From positions 1-18,999 of the forward strand of contig JBBHKE010001958.1 of assembly GCA_037447655.1 (NCBI GenBank): DNA of 18,999 bases. The letters run 5' to 3'. Each line of letters opens with the position of its first letter. Positions within the stretch are counted from its first letter, which is position 1. The stretch comes from Zygnema cylindricum. Taxonomy: Eukaryota; Streptophyta; Zygnematophyceae; Zygnematales; Zygnemataceae. The notes beneath the pieces are model-generated. The model did no database searches, was not told the DNA's origin, and was given only the letters and a program-made list of their open reading frames with translations. Shown piece by piece: positions 1-8,524 of this stretch. Position numbers and translations under genes: made by a program.

Positions 1-276
1 TTGATAACACGACATTTTGGCGTGACGTCGATTTTGTCTGGACTTTTATCATACCACTACAACCACGTGAAATACAACAAATAGGATTGTACCACGTGTC
101 TCTTTCCTTTGTCACCAAAGACGCCAATCCTAACTCAAAACCCTCAACGGCTCAAGATCTTACACAAAAAGTATCGACGGTCAATTCTCGTTGTCACCAG
201 AGACGAAGGCGACTACAATGCTTTTCCCTTTTAAAAGAAGGGCAAAGCAAAAAGCGAAATTATTACTATGACTGCT
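1..276. other. Unassigned flank, no gene seen
   Basis: No convincing coding region is visible. A short ATG-less or chance frame exists but has no recognisable composition. The stretch has two imperfect hairpins: TAGGATTG near 82 pairs with CAATCCTA near 125, and 219-230 pairs with 238-249 (11 of 12 positions). CACGTG motifs occur near 66 and 93 and a TGACGTC near 24. It may be the remnant of another element, but no terminal repeat was found. Confidence 0.4.
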
Positions 277-459
277 TTAGGGTGAACTTCCATTAGAGGA
301 AAACACGCCGTATGATTTCGTACATATTCGTACCATTTTTTTTTTGTCAGACGAAACATGACGAAATGTGTCTACTATATGGCTCCAATTTTATAGGCGT
401 AAATATCGACCGTTGGATTTTTCACTTTTTTGGATTCGCGAAGCAATCACGCGCATCGT

Positions 460-506
460 CCAGTTTGAAGTGACTCTCCTCCTCGAGGAGAGTTTCTTCA
501 CACTGG
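460..506. repeat. Hairpin inside X1 (22-bp arms, 3-nt loop)
   Basis: Arms 460-481 and 485-506 pair at 19 of 22 positions around loop CTC. The inner nine pairs, ACTCTCCTC/GAGGAGAGT, are perfect. It occupies the place that the perfect hairpin at 2534-2586 has in X2. Confidence 0.75.
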
Positions 507-864
507 TCGCGTACCATTGGTACACGTGAAAATTAAAAATACAATCCACACCACGAACAGGCAATGTGAATCGAACTCGTGTGCCTTCCACCACGGCGTA
601 TGAAGGTCGACCGAAATATCTTCGCACGCTCCTTCTGACATCCGCTGACCTTAAAAGTTTGCGGCGCCTTTTTGACATTCTGTTTCGAAATTTTGATTTT
701 CAATATCAAAATTAAGATCTGGTCGCAAAATTTTCGTACGAATCTTTAACTACCTCCACCCGTACAAATGTTACTTACAGATTTTTAGCTTGAAGAATAT
801 TTCTAGTTTTTAAGAATCTGAAAACTAACCTATGTGGCGCCAATCATAATTGAGAAACGATGTC

Positions 865-898
865 TACTGGCACGACATAATGGAAGGCCGTGCCAGTA
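865..898. repeat. Short perfect hairpin TACTGGCACG
   Basis: Arms 865-874 and 889-898 are perfect inverted repeats with a 14-nt loop. It lies near the right end of X1. Function is unknown; it could be the end of an older nested element. Confidence 0.6.
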
Positions 899-972
899 AA
901 CACTAGAAATAGACGTATCCGCATGTTTACTGAGACCGCCTAATGGGACCGCCTAATGGATAACAGGCCTTA

Positions 973-1907
973 GGGTACGTCCCCATGTAAGCGATACTTT
1001 GAAAAAGTATTTTGGACTGTAGTGAAGTGTTCCGTACTACTTTGAAAAGCGTCCCTATGTGCAAAAATGAAATCGGAACTTTGGAATGTGACGGTTGTAG
1101 ACGTAGGTACAACTTGTGACGGTTGACGACGACTACAAAATTGGTGACGCCAACAAAAACAGCGACAGTCGTAGACGTCTAGATTTTTGTAATTTTGTGA
1201 CTTGTAACATTGTGACGTCACGCTCACTTGTGAGGTCACAGATTCAAGAACTTTTGGCCATGGATACCCGGTTTCGTTTTCTCTACTTTTTTTGCTCTAC
1301 TTGCCATAAAAATATACACAAAGGTACTCAAAAGATTAATTTTTTCAAATATCTTTCATTTCATACCAGTTTCGTCGTGCCTCATTCTAAAAAGTGTGAG
1401 ATAAAAGTGATAGTGTGAGAGGGAGAGGGGAGAGGCGACGACTATGCAAAATTCTACCGAGGACCCAAGAATGAAATTGGAGGTCCGAGACCCATGCAGA
1501 TTTTTTTCCGTACATCCTCGTATTTTCTGTACATGCACATGACGGGCAGGAAGGAAAATAGCGAGTACTCTCCCTCGTCCTAAAGTTTACCACTCGTGTG
1601 GTACGTGCGTGGGTCATTTTTCATTCGTTGTTTGGGCGCTACTTTCCCTGAAATCAGGTCGCGAGGTGATTTTTGATGAAGTTTTTTGACGGGCTGGATT
1701 CTCTTGCCCGGTGGTCGAAAAAAGGAAAATGCCAAAAAACCTTCACATGACGACAAACATGAAGTACATTCAAAGTATCGACTTGAAGTTTTCTGTACTT
1801 TTAAAGAATTGATATTTCTGTACGGCTAAAGTTTATCTCGTACGGAACTGCGATTTGGGTGAAAACGATAGATTAAAGTCGATACTTTAGTACATGGGGA
1901 CGCACCC
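973..1907. mobile_element. Y1: PIF/Harbinger-like MITE, TTA duplication
   Basis: The termini are inverted repeats: GGGTACGTCCCCATGTA at the left, and TACATGGGGACGCACCC at the right (whose complement begins GGGTGCGTCCCCATGTA). TTA flanks both sides (970-972 and 1908-1910). The 935-bp body is alignable by eye along its length to Y2 at 3087-4030, for example GTGACGTCA near 1213 against 3384, GCCATGG near 1257 and GGAGGTCCGAGACCC near 1479. No long frame or DDE-type transposase is seen, so it is a deletion derivative or MITE. A 3-bp TTA target duplication plus GGG-type termini is the PIF/Harbinger signature; the class assignment is inference. Confidence 0.72.
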
Positions 1908-2152
1908 TTAGAGTTGAAAAATAGTTACAATGAGGATTGTTTTAGAGTTAATAATCATATTTTCGGTCCTAAAAAATAAATTAGTTAATTAATAACGTTT
2001 TTTTGTGCTTAGGGTGATGTTCCATCAGACGAAAAGTGAGAATGTTTACAGAAATCCGGACCTCTTCGTACTACGCCGTACTTATTATTTTGTTTTTATC
2101 TGCGAACAACATTACAGAGAATCTTGCCAATATTCTCCAAAGGTCTAGTAGG

Positions 2153-2267
2153 TAGTGTTGGGTATCGAGGACCCTTTGCCGATATTCGATATATATCGAA
2201 TTTCATGTACCCGATAATCGATATATCGCTTCGATATATCGAAAACCAAATTATCGCGACGCTCTGT

Positions 2268-2303
<36 letters not shown>

Positions 2304-2479
2304 AAATACTTGTACGATTTTCCGTACGATGACTGTACGGACACCCATTTTTTTGCGATATATATCGCGATAATTTATGTTGGTCCCGGTACGATATATC
2401 GAGGAATCTGCTCGATCGATATTCGATATATCGAATATCGCAATTATCGCGATATGAATTTACCCGATACCCAACACTA
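2153..2479. mobile_element. hAT-like MITE nested in X2
   Basis: Perfect 15-bp terminal inverted repeats TAGTGTTGGGTATCG lie at 2153-2167 and, inverted, 2465-2479. The flanks CTAGTAGG (2145-2152) and CTTGTAGG (2480-2487) agree at 7 of 8 positions, as expected for an aged 8-bp hAT target duplication. The interior is rich in CGATATATCG-type palindromes (2183-2245 and 2355-2455), so most of the element can fold on itself. It carries a 35-base G run. No protein is encoded; frames that read through it are low-complexity artefacts. Confidence 0.8.
2268..2302 (+). repeat. Poly(G) run, 35 bases
   Basis: An uninterrupted G35 tract lies in the middle of the hAT-like MITE. It is expected to form G-quadruplex structure and to be length-unstable in cloning and sequencing, so the exact length may be an assembly estimate. 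Confidence 0.95.
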
Positions 2480-2533
2480 CTTGTAGGTTACAATGACCGT
2501 TGGATGCTTTTTCGCGAAGTATTCTCTTCCAAA

Positions 2534-2586
2534 TTTTCTGTAAATGGTGATGTACCTCGCGGAGGTACATCACCATTTACAGAAAA
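2534..2586. repeat. Perfect 25-bp-arm hairpin in X2
   Basis: Arms 2534-2558 and 2562-2586 are exactly inverted around a 3-nt loop GCG (2559-2561). The arm begins TTTTCTGTAAATGG and ends GTACCTC. Such a perfect stem would yield a dsRNA foldback if transcribed and could extrude as a cruciform. Confidence 0.95.
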
Positions 2587-3086
2587 AATTGAGCGACGAC
2601 ACGTTGGACCATGAATACACGTGTCAAGACGGCAACCAACGAAAATAAAAAAAATTCGCACACGATATATACATTCAAAAATCCAACCGAAATCACAAAA
2701 GTAATTCGTAACGAACTTTCGTCGCGCTATTTTTGTTACCAGCCATTCGTCACACTATTTGTGTAAGCTCTCATTCGTCACGCGAAAAAGCAGAAACCCT
2801 AAAAAAATGAGCTGGCATTTGACAAGCATTTGCAAAGAGTACAAAATTTGTGTGGTACGATGCCCTGGTCCGCACGTGCATGGTATGCAAATGACGATTT
2901 CGAGTTGAAGCTGGTCGGTGTAAAAAATGTTTGACGATTTTCAATATACGATCTTATCTTACGTGGTACCATTCATTCCCGAGCACGTGGATTACAGACT
3001 CTGCGCGAAAGAACATCGTTCCAAATGTAGCATCCTGTAATGTTCGCCGTACAATTAGAGGAAATCTTGATGGAACGCCACCCTTA

Positions 3087-4030
3087 GGGCGTGTCCCCAT
3101 GTAACCGATATTTTGAAACGTTATTTTGGATTTTAGCGCTGATTTTACGGTGTACTTTTCAAAGTGTTCCTATGTCATTCATTACTTGCGCTTTCATTAC
3201 TTCAAATTTGTGACAGTCGTAGAGGTCTACAAAATGTGCGATAGACTACGAAATGAAATGTAGACTACTGCGAAACTTCCTAAAATAAGTGACGTCTACA
3301 AAAACGGCGACGGTTGTAGACGTCGAGGTTTTTCTGACATCGTAAATGTTTAGGGTTTTGACATTGCGAAGTCACGCCACGCTGTGACGTCATTAGTACG
3401 TAAAATTTCCGCCATGGCTTCCGATTTCTTTTATTTATCTTTTATCATTCGATATGCCGTCAAACTACGACCAAAGATATTCAAAAAAAAGATAAAAAAT
3501 ATATCTTTCATTTGAAACAATCATTGCCGCATTTCATTTAGGGGAGAGAGACATTAGAGCGATCAAGTGAGAAAGAGGAAGAGAGACGAGGACGACGTAA
3601 ACTTTTGCAAAGGACCCATGAAGGAAAGTGGAGGTCCGAGACCCCTGCAAGTTTTTTCCGTACATATTTGTCATTTTCTTATGTGAATGCTCGTGACGAG
3701 CAGTGAAAAAAATAGCGTGTACTTTCCTTCGTGCAAAAAAAATTGAAAACTTTTCACACGTGCAACCCAGGCGTTCTATTCGTCAATAGGGTAGTATTTT
3801 GATTAAAAGCAGGTCGCAATTTGATTTCAGTGCAAGTGTCAAGATGACGTGGAAGTGGGTCGCGATGATAATACTGCCAAATCGCCGTACCTTTCAAGTT
3901 CCAAGATGACGCAAACTGTATTTGAGTTTTTGCCCATTTTTCGTACGGCGTAATTTTTTCAAGTAGGGAGTCCCATTTTCTGTGTAAACGACGGGAAAAA
4001 ACCCTTACTTGAACACATGGGGACACGCCC
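3087..4030. mobile_element. Y2: PIF/Harbinger-like MITE, TTA duplication
   Basis: Left terminus GGGCGTGTCCCCATGT and right terminus ACATGGGGACACGCCC are perfect 16-bp inverted repeats, with TTA on both sides (3084-3086 and 4031-4033). The 944-bp body is a diverged copy of Y1. Frames on the minus strand near 3754-4044 run across the terminus and look accidental. The terminal repeats are better preserved than those of Y1, suggesting a younger or less degraded copy. Confidence 0.8.
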
Positions 4031-4033
4031 TTA

Positions 4034-4147
4034 GAGGGTAACAAAAAACATGGACATAATTAGTGTTATTAATAGTAATAGCAATTCGCTGTGGTGACAC
4101 GTCATGTCGAACAAAAAACGGATATTATAATTACTTAATTACTGCAG
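4034..4147. other. Short spacer, nothing recognised
   Basis: An AT-rich spacer between Y2 and Z1. It contains fragments such as ATTAGTGTTATTAATAG that resemble the subterminal part of the Z elements, perhaps a remnant. Confidence 0.35.
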
Positions 4148-4350
4148 TACACTGACTATCGCTCCTAGTGTTGATAAAACCAATTCGGTCGCGACTTTTT
4201 TTGGCCGAATTCCATAAAATAGTGTTAGCGATACTGTTTAAAAAAGTGGACTAGAATCCGCCACGTATACCTACACTAAATTAGTATTATATATTCTAAT
4301 TTCGCATTAAAAGTACGAAATCTTTAACCCTAACACCGATGGGCGGTGTA
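4148..4350 (-). mobile_element. Z1: short TIR element (about 203 bp)
   Basis: Begins TACACTGACTATCGC and ends CGATGGGCGGTGTA. The ends are imperfect inverted repeats of the terminal type TACACYG. In reverse orientation the interior matches Z3 (14977-15171): TACACTAAATTAGTATTATA near 4271 is the complement of the interior of Z3 near 15037. No coding capacity. The terminal TA may be a TA duplication (Tc1/mariner/Stowaway-like). A CACTA-like origin (termini CACYG) is the alternative. Confidence 0.6.
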
Positions 4351-4353
4351 CAG

Positions 4354-4556
4354 TATACCGCCAATCGCTATTAGAGTCAAGGATTAAATAGCGTCAAAAA
4401 ACAATTAGCGTTATTGATTCTAATTTAGTACCTGAGACGTGGCAAATTATGGTCCACGTACTTAAATAGCGTTATTAATTGTATTTCAGGTTTTTTTTTT
4501 TGAAAAAAGGGCACCGAATTGGCGTTATACACTCTAATAGCGATTGGCGGTGTACT
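4354..4556 (+). mobile_element. Z2: short TIR element (about 200 bp)
   Basis: The left end AGTATACCGCCAATCGCT begins at 4352 and the right end is the complement of AGTACACCGCCAATCGCT. The inverted repeat continues through ATTAGAGT, giving about 26 bp. The interior shares GAGACGTGGCAAATT (near 4435) with Z3 at 15060. It lies head to head with Z1. Confidence 0.7.
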
Positions 4557-4567
4557 GTACTGTACCG

Positions 4568-4803
4568 TACACCATGTATCGCTATTAGTGTTGATGTTGT
4601 TTTTGCCACTTAAAACCTCTATGTTTAAAACATCTTTTCTCCGTACACACTTGTCGGATTGTGGATCTGAGGGTTGCGATTGAAAGGTAGGGTTCTCAGC
4701 TTCCGATTGGCTGTCTCAAACTGAAAATCGGACAGTTGTGTACGGAGAAAAGATGTCTTCAGTGGCGAAACAATTGTCCACACTAATAACGGTAAACGGT
4801 GTA
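4568..4803. mobile_element. V1: foldback element (about 236 bp)
   Basis: Starts TACACCATGTATCGCTATTA and ends ACTAATAACGGTAAACGGTGTA (inverted, outer type TACACC). The inner arms TTTTGCCACTT and CTTTTCTCCGTACACAC are inverted near 4735-4770. Nearly the whole element folds into one long hairpin around a centre near 4690. Three further copies occur at 8850, 10697 and 10950. Frames that cross V copies share a pseudo-conserved reading (for example 4625-5011 minus) only because the DNA is repeated. Confidence 0.75.
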
Positions 4804-5130
4804 CTCTCGCGTATCTCGGTTTTACATAACTGTACGGCGATTTTAAACGGATGACGGTTTCCCGTACATTCTGTTCTCTAACACGGAGCGAAGAAGAAAA
4901 AAAAATCAGAAAAATGGCATAGAAGACGGCGTGTATTTGACGGCCGTCGAAACCTAACTGACTGGCTGGCAATCTGCATTCGTTACACGCCGTCAAAATT
5001 TGACCTACCATTGCGTGACGGCCTGTCTATAATAGGGCTGTTGACACTTTCACAGCCCGTCAGGGGTTTCCGTACAATCTGAAACCGTACTAATTCGTAC
5101 TAAGTACGAAATCGTACGGAAATTTGAGCC
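4804..5130. other. Noncoding stretch rich in inverted repeats
   Basis: No gene seen. Inverted repeats: GACGGCGTGTA at 4925-4935 with its complement at 4984-4994; GGGCTGT 5035-5041 with ACAGCCC 5052-5058; TTCGTACT 5094-5101 with AGTACGAA 5103-5110, framed by TTTCCGTAC (5067-5075) and GTACGGAAA (5114-5122). It may be an unresolved further element. Confidence 0.5.
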
Positions 5131-5295
5131 AAAAGTCGAGTCGGTGCGTCCTCCCGCCAGATTTTGCTGTTTCCGCTGCCTTTCTTTTTTCCTTTAATTT
5201 TTTCTTTTCTCTTACTCTATTCGACTTATTTTGTTTTTTTTGTTTTTTTTTGTTTTTTTTTGCGCTTTGTTTTGCGCTCGTCTGCCGCGTCTCCT

Positions 5296-5320
5296 GCTGA
5301 CGTCATCCTCTGACGTCAGC
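5296..5320. promoter_or_regulatory. Twin TGACGTCA (CRE/bZIP-type) sites
   Basis: GCTGACGTCA (5296-5305) and TGACGTCAGC (5311-5320) form a perfect inverted repeat with a 5-bp spacer. Each arm holds the palindromic 8-mer TGACGTCA, a classic bZIP site. They lie in a locally GC-rich island (about 5270-5390) between T-rich stretches, which fits a promoter or 5' UTR. Which gene it would serve is unclear. Confidence 0.5.
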
Positions 5321-5598
5321 AAGGATCGGCCGGCGGAGGGGATGGAGGGGGAGAGTCGTTCCAGGAGGCCGAGCGAGAGAGGGGGTAGGTTTATGTATTT
5401 ATTTATTTATTATTTTTTTTTTATATTTTTTATATTTATTTATTTATCGAGTGAACTTTTTTTAACGGATAAATCACGGATTTTATCTGATTTTTTTTTT
5501 CTTTTCGCGACTGGATTCTTTCGAGACCAGGCTTAAATAAAACAGAATGGACCTACTCGCCGGGCACGCTGCAGAGGAGAGGAGAGGGGGGGAGGGAG
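5321..5598 (+). other. Possible first exon(s) of a small plus-strand gene
   Basis: A GC-rich segment has an ATG at 5341, an Arg/Glu/Ser-rich frame of about 14 codons, and a plausible donor GGGG|GTAGGT at about 5384. The T-rich sequence after it resembles an intron, with an acceptor AAAACAG near 5545 before a second GC-rich patch that ends in a TAG near 5606. These could be 5' exons of the unit that includes the open frame at 6831-6938. There is no homology evidence, so the model is speculative. Confidence 0.2.
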
Positions 5599-6140
5599 GG
5601 GGCTTAGTAATAAGATGCTGTCTTCAAAAACATCTTAGATGATTCTCCCTCTTTTTTTTCTATCTCTCTATTTTTTTGGAGAAGGAGAAAGGAGAGGATG
5701 GCAATAACTGACGGGCTTCCTCCCTTTCCCCCTCCCCCCTCTCTCTCTTTCCCCTCCCCTTTCCTTTGTTTGAGAAAGATGCCTATTTCTTTGTGATGGA
5801 ACACAAAACAGGAGAGATCAATTAGATTTCACCTGTGCTTTTCCCTCTCTCTCTCCCAAAGAAATTAATTAGTGGTCTGATTTTTTCATTTGATTGGTTC
5901 AAAATGGCTGGGATCACATTTTTCCAACAGTTAATATTGATATTATTTAAAGATGATGATGAGTGTTTGTTAAGATGAGCCTTAATATATTTTCTTGAGC
6001 CCTCTCACCCTGATGACATGACGCCTCTTTTTGTAGTTTTTTGTCTTTTCCTAATGTATATTTTTTTCGGAGGAGTTTTTTGGGCCTGTCTCGAGGTCGC
6101 CGAAACCATCCGGAAACACAAATTTCGAGGTAATTCTTGA
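5576..6140. other. Purine/pyrimidine-rich noncoding stretch
   Basis: A GA-rich patch (5574-5605) is followed by CT-rich tracts (5640-5770 and 5835-5860) and then ordinary AT-rich sequence. No gene is visible. The minus frame at 5604-5804 is a translation of the pyrimidine tracts and is not credible. Confidence 0.4.
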
Positions 6141-6290
6141 GGTTTTTTAGGGTTTTCTAGGGTTTTCTAGGGTTTTCTAGGGTTTTTTAGGGTTTCTGGG
6201 GGTTGGTCAAGGTTTTTTTTTGAGGGAGGTTAGGGTTTTTTAGGGTTTTTAGTTTGGGCTTTTTGAATGGTTTTTAGGGTTTTTTGGGGC
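6141..6290. repeat. Telomere-like AGGGTTTT decamer tract
   Basis: Five consecutive 10-mers GGTTTTYTAG lie at 6141-6190. Further irregular TAGGGTTTTT units continue to about 6290. The unit resembles plant/green-algal telomeric TTTAGGG or TTTTAGGG, with T runs lengthened or T changed to C. A similar short tract occurs at 15857-15909. Confidence 0.7.
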
Positions 6291-6310
6291 TGTTTGGAGG
6301 CGGCTGAATC

Positions 6311-6440
6311 TACACCCCCTCCCTCCACCCCTCCCTCCTTCCCTCTGCCCCACACTCGCCCTCTCCCTCTCCCCCTCTCCCACCTCCCCTCTCCCCCCTC
6401 CCCCTCCCCTCTCCCCCTTCCCCTTTCTCCCTTCCCCCTA
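6311..6440. repeat. C/T-rich low-complexity tract
   Basis: Almost pure pyrimidine (CCCTCTCCC-type) sequence. The Pro-rich frame across it is a low-complexity artefact. Such mirror-like tracts can adopt triplex or i-motif structure. Confidence 0.85.
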
Positions 6441-6487
6441 AATTCAGGTTTTGAAAATGAAACCCCCTCAAGGATTTCATATATTTA

Positions 6488-6645
6488 TTTATTTATTGAA
6501 CATACTATACATATTATACATACTATATACATATTATTCATAGTATACATATTATTCATAGTATACATATTATACATAGTATACATATTATACATAGTAT
6601 ACATATTATACATACTATATACATATTATACATATTACACATATT
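6488..6645. repeat. 18-bp tandem repeat, CATAGTATACATATTATT
   Basis: A purely A/T-dominated minisatellite of about eight units with period 18 (variants CATAGTATACATATTATA and CATACTATATACATATTATA). The Ile/Tyr-rich frame through it is accidental. Confidence 0.85.
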
Positions 6646-6830
6646 AGAAGTGAACCAAAAGGAAAGAAATATGGAAAGACGGGAAAGATGAGAGATTCTC
6701 AAAATTACCATTTTTTTTGACATTAATGCTTTTTTTGTTTTTCCTTTGGGTTTTTTCTGTTTTTTTTTCTTTTCCTTGTTTTTTGTTTGTTTGTTTATTT
6801 TTGTCGTTTTTTCTTACAGTTCTTCCAAAA

Positions 6831-6938
6831 ATGTATTACGGAAAGTACGTTTACGGTACATATCCTCCCGTTCCGTTAGGATTATCCTCTTATCCCGTTG
6901 GTTTTAACGTTCCATGGAACAGCACTTTATTTAAATAA
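6831..6938 (+). CDS. Small Tyr/Pro/Gly-rich peptide or terminal exon
   Basis: A 35-codon frame from ATG 6831 to TAA 6936-6938 starts MYYGKYVYGTYPP and ends VPWNSTLFK. It has six Tyr, five Pro and four Gly, a composition unlike the surrounding AT-rich DNA. Directly upstream is a long T-rich tract ending TTTTTTCTTACAG (AG at 6818-6819), an excellent 3' splice site. The frame is therefore either the last coding exon of a gene with unseen 5' exons or a short ORF behind a 5' UTR intron. In frame, LPK precedes the Met back to the acceptor. No family is recognised. The last coding bases (AGCACTTTATTTAAATA) are repeated 64 bp downstream. It could also be noncoding. Confidence 0.35.
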   Translation: MYYGKYVYGTYPPVPLGLSSYPVGFNVPWNSTLFK

Positions 6939-7001
6939 TAAAAAAGAAGAAAAAAAATTTATAATCCCGTTAATACTTTATTTAAGCACTTTATTTAAAT
7001 A
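6921..7001 (+). repeat. Direct repeat AGCACTTTATTTAAATA
   Basis: A 17-bp exact direct repeat at 6921-6937 and 6985-7001, overlapping the stop codon of the small open frame. A related TAATACTTTATTTAA lies between the copies (6971-6985). This fits a small local duplication in the 3' flank. Confidence 0.8.
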
Positions 7002-8454
7002 CCCCAAAAAAAAAGGGACAACATCGAGAACCGTTTGACTCTCTTTGACTCAGAAAATAATACTATTTTTAACAGCGAAGGTGAGTTTTCAACATTTATC
7101 GCTTCTGTTGTTATTGCATAAAAAGTCAACTCTATGTGTCTTTGACTTTTTTTGTACTTTTTAGGGTTTTTTTATTTTGGGGCTTTCTAAAAGAGAAAAA
7201 ATTTAGTTGTTGTTTGTCTCATCTTTTTCTTTTTTTTATTATTATTGTTATTGCTATTCTTTGGTCATATATAGGCTACTTATTAAAAATTGTTGTAAAT
7301 AAATAAAATGAGTACATTGGAGTGTACTTGAATTATTTTTATACGGGTTTTCATGGAAATTCTCTTAAATTTTTGTTTTATATTCATGTTTTTTATATTT
7401 ATGTTTTTATGTGTTGGAATACTTATGGGAGATTATACTTTTTTAGGTTGTTTAATATTTGGTAAAAGTTTCTTATTCAAGTTTTTTTTTTGGAAGCTAA
7501 AATAGTACTTTTTTGGAGTCTTTATTAATGTTAATAATGCGAATTCCGGTTATTTTGTTTCTTTCGAATACAAAATAGTGTTGATACTAATTGTTATTTT
7601 ATTTTTTGTTTCTTATCGCTAATTGAATAAGAATTAATAAAATTAAATATATACTCCAAATCTATTTAATCTATTAACGATTAACTAAACAACAAAATTG
7701 ATGTGATGATTCGTCGAAAAAAAAATGGGGAAATTATTGGAAGGGAAAAGACATTCGTGTAAGAAGGGACAAAAATGATTAATAAAAATTTAAAGAAAAA
7801 AACGATGTCACTGTATATCGACACGAAATAAATGTTAAAACTTTATTAAGAAAGGACGATGGTAAAATAGGTATTATAAATGGGAAAATGGGTGTATTTA
7901 TTGTTTAAATTGCTTTTAATATAGCTCATTATTTTTTTAATCTTGATTTCTTAATCTTATTTTCTTAAGGTGAAGAAATCAACGTGGAAATAAGACAATA
8001 AGAATGAAAAATTATGGATTATCATAAGACTTCATTTTCGTCTGTCTAAAAAAAAAAATGAAAATAAAAATGACGAAAAAAAATATGATGTCATGTGAAG
8101 GTTTTTTGATGGGAATAGTTTTCTTTTGGGAAAGGCACACATAAAAGGTAATAAGAAATAACTTCTAGAGTTTATTAAAAATTCTCCAAAGAACCGACCT
8201 TCTAAAATAATTTAAAAAATAAAAAATAACCTAAAATTAAAGTGGGAGACTTTTAACTCTAAAAAGACAAAAACATTTGAACCTTTTTGTTTTACTGAAA
8301 ACTAGAAACAAAGTTTTTTTTCAACATACAAGAAATTGATGATTTCTTTAAAAAATATTTTTCAAGAAACCGAAAAACCCTCAAGCAAATCGGGGGCTTA
8401 TGGTTTATGATTCCCTCATCCCTGTAGTTCTATAGACTTGGGTACAAGATATCC
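7002..8454. other. AT-rich noncoding stretch
   Basis: No gene is supported in about 1.45 kb. Isolated features: a strong donor-like GCGAAG|GTGAGT near 7075-7086 with CAG just upstream, so a tiny exon or 3' UTR intron is possible; AATAAATAAAATG near 7298, a possible polyadenylation signal for a plus-strand transcript; and many T and A homopolymers. The rest shows only base-composition noise. Confidence 0.45.
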
Positions 8455-8459
8455 CCTTC

Positions 8460-8521
8460 CCCCACTCCCCCTCTCCCCCTCTCCCCCTCTCCCCCTCTCC
8501 CCCTCTCCCCCTCTCCCCCTT
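8460..8521. repeat. (CTCCCCCT)n microsatellite
   Basis: About eight units of the octamer CTCCCCCT (period 8), ending in CCCCCTTATC. The complementary strand is a G-run series with quadruplex potential. Confidence 0.9.
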
Positions 8522-8524
8522 ATC

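Larger units (their letters stand above)
280..969. mobile_element. X1: TTA-flanked non-autonomous DNA element
   Basis: The segment starts GGGTGAACTTCCATTAGAGG directly after a TTA (277-279) and ends ...CCTAATGGATAACAGGCC directly before a TTA (970-972). The termini are loosely inverted (CCATTAG shared). The left end matches that of X2 (GGGTGATGTTCCATCAGA), and internal landmarks are shared with X2: GACCGTTGGAT at 408, CGCGAAG at 437, a hairpin at 460-506 and TACACGTG at 521. A 3-bp TTA duplication is typical of PIF/Harbinger transposons. No transposase frame is present; the 95-codon minus frame at 391-678 is not preserved in X2. The right terminus is degraded and is the weakest part of the call. 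A 13-bp direct repeat GACCGCCTAATGG lies at 934-946 and 947-959. Confidence 0.42.
2012..3083. mobile_element. X2: TTA-flanked DNA element, interrupted by hAT MITE
   Basis: The left end GGGTGATGTTCCATCAGA follows a TTA (2009-2011). The right end TTGATGGAACGCCACCC precedes a TTA (3084-3086). The inverted termini agree at about 14 of 17 positions. Without the nested 327-bp element and its duplicated target the length is about 740 bp, close to X1 (690 bp). Landmarks shared with X1 are GACCGTTGGAT (2495), CGCGAAG (2513), a hairpin (2534-2586) and TACACGTG (2616). No transposase frame is visible. The TTA at 3084-3086 is shared with Y2, repeating the X-TTA-Y junction seen at 970-972. Confidence 0.58.

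Noticed and set aside
391-678. 95-codon Arg-rich frame on the minus strand inside X1
   Set aside because: Lies across the hairpin, has no recognisable domain, and the frame is not open in the homologous part of X2.
2124-2486. 120-codon frame with a poly-Gly core
   Set aside because: Produced by the G35 tract and the palindromic AT-rich arms of the hAT-like MITE; no coding character outside the repeat.
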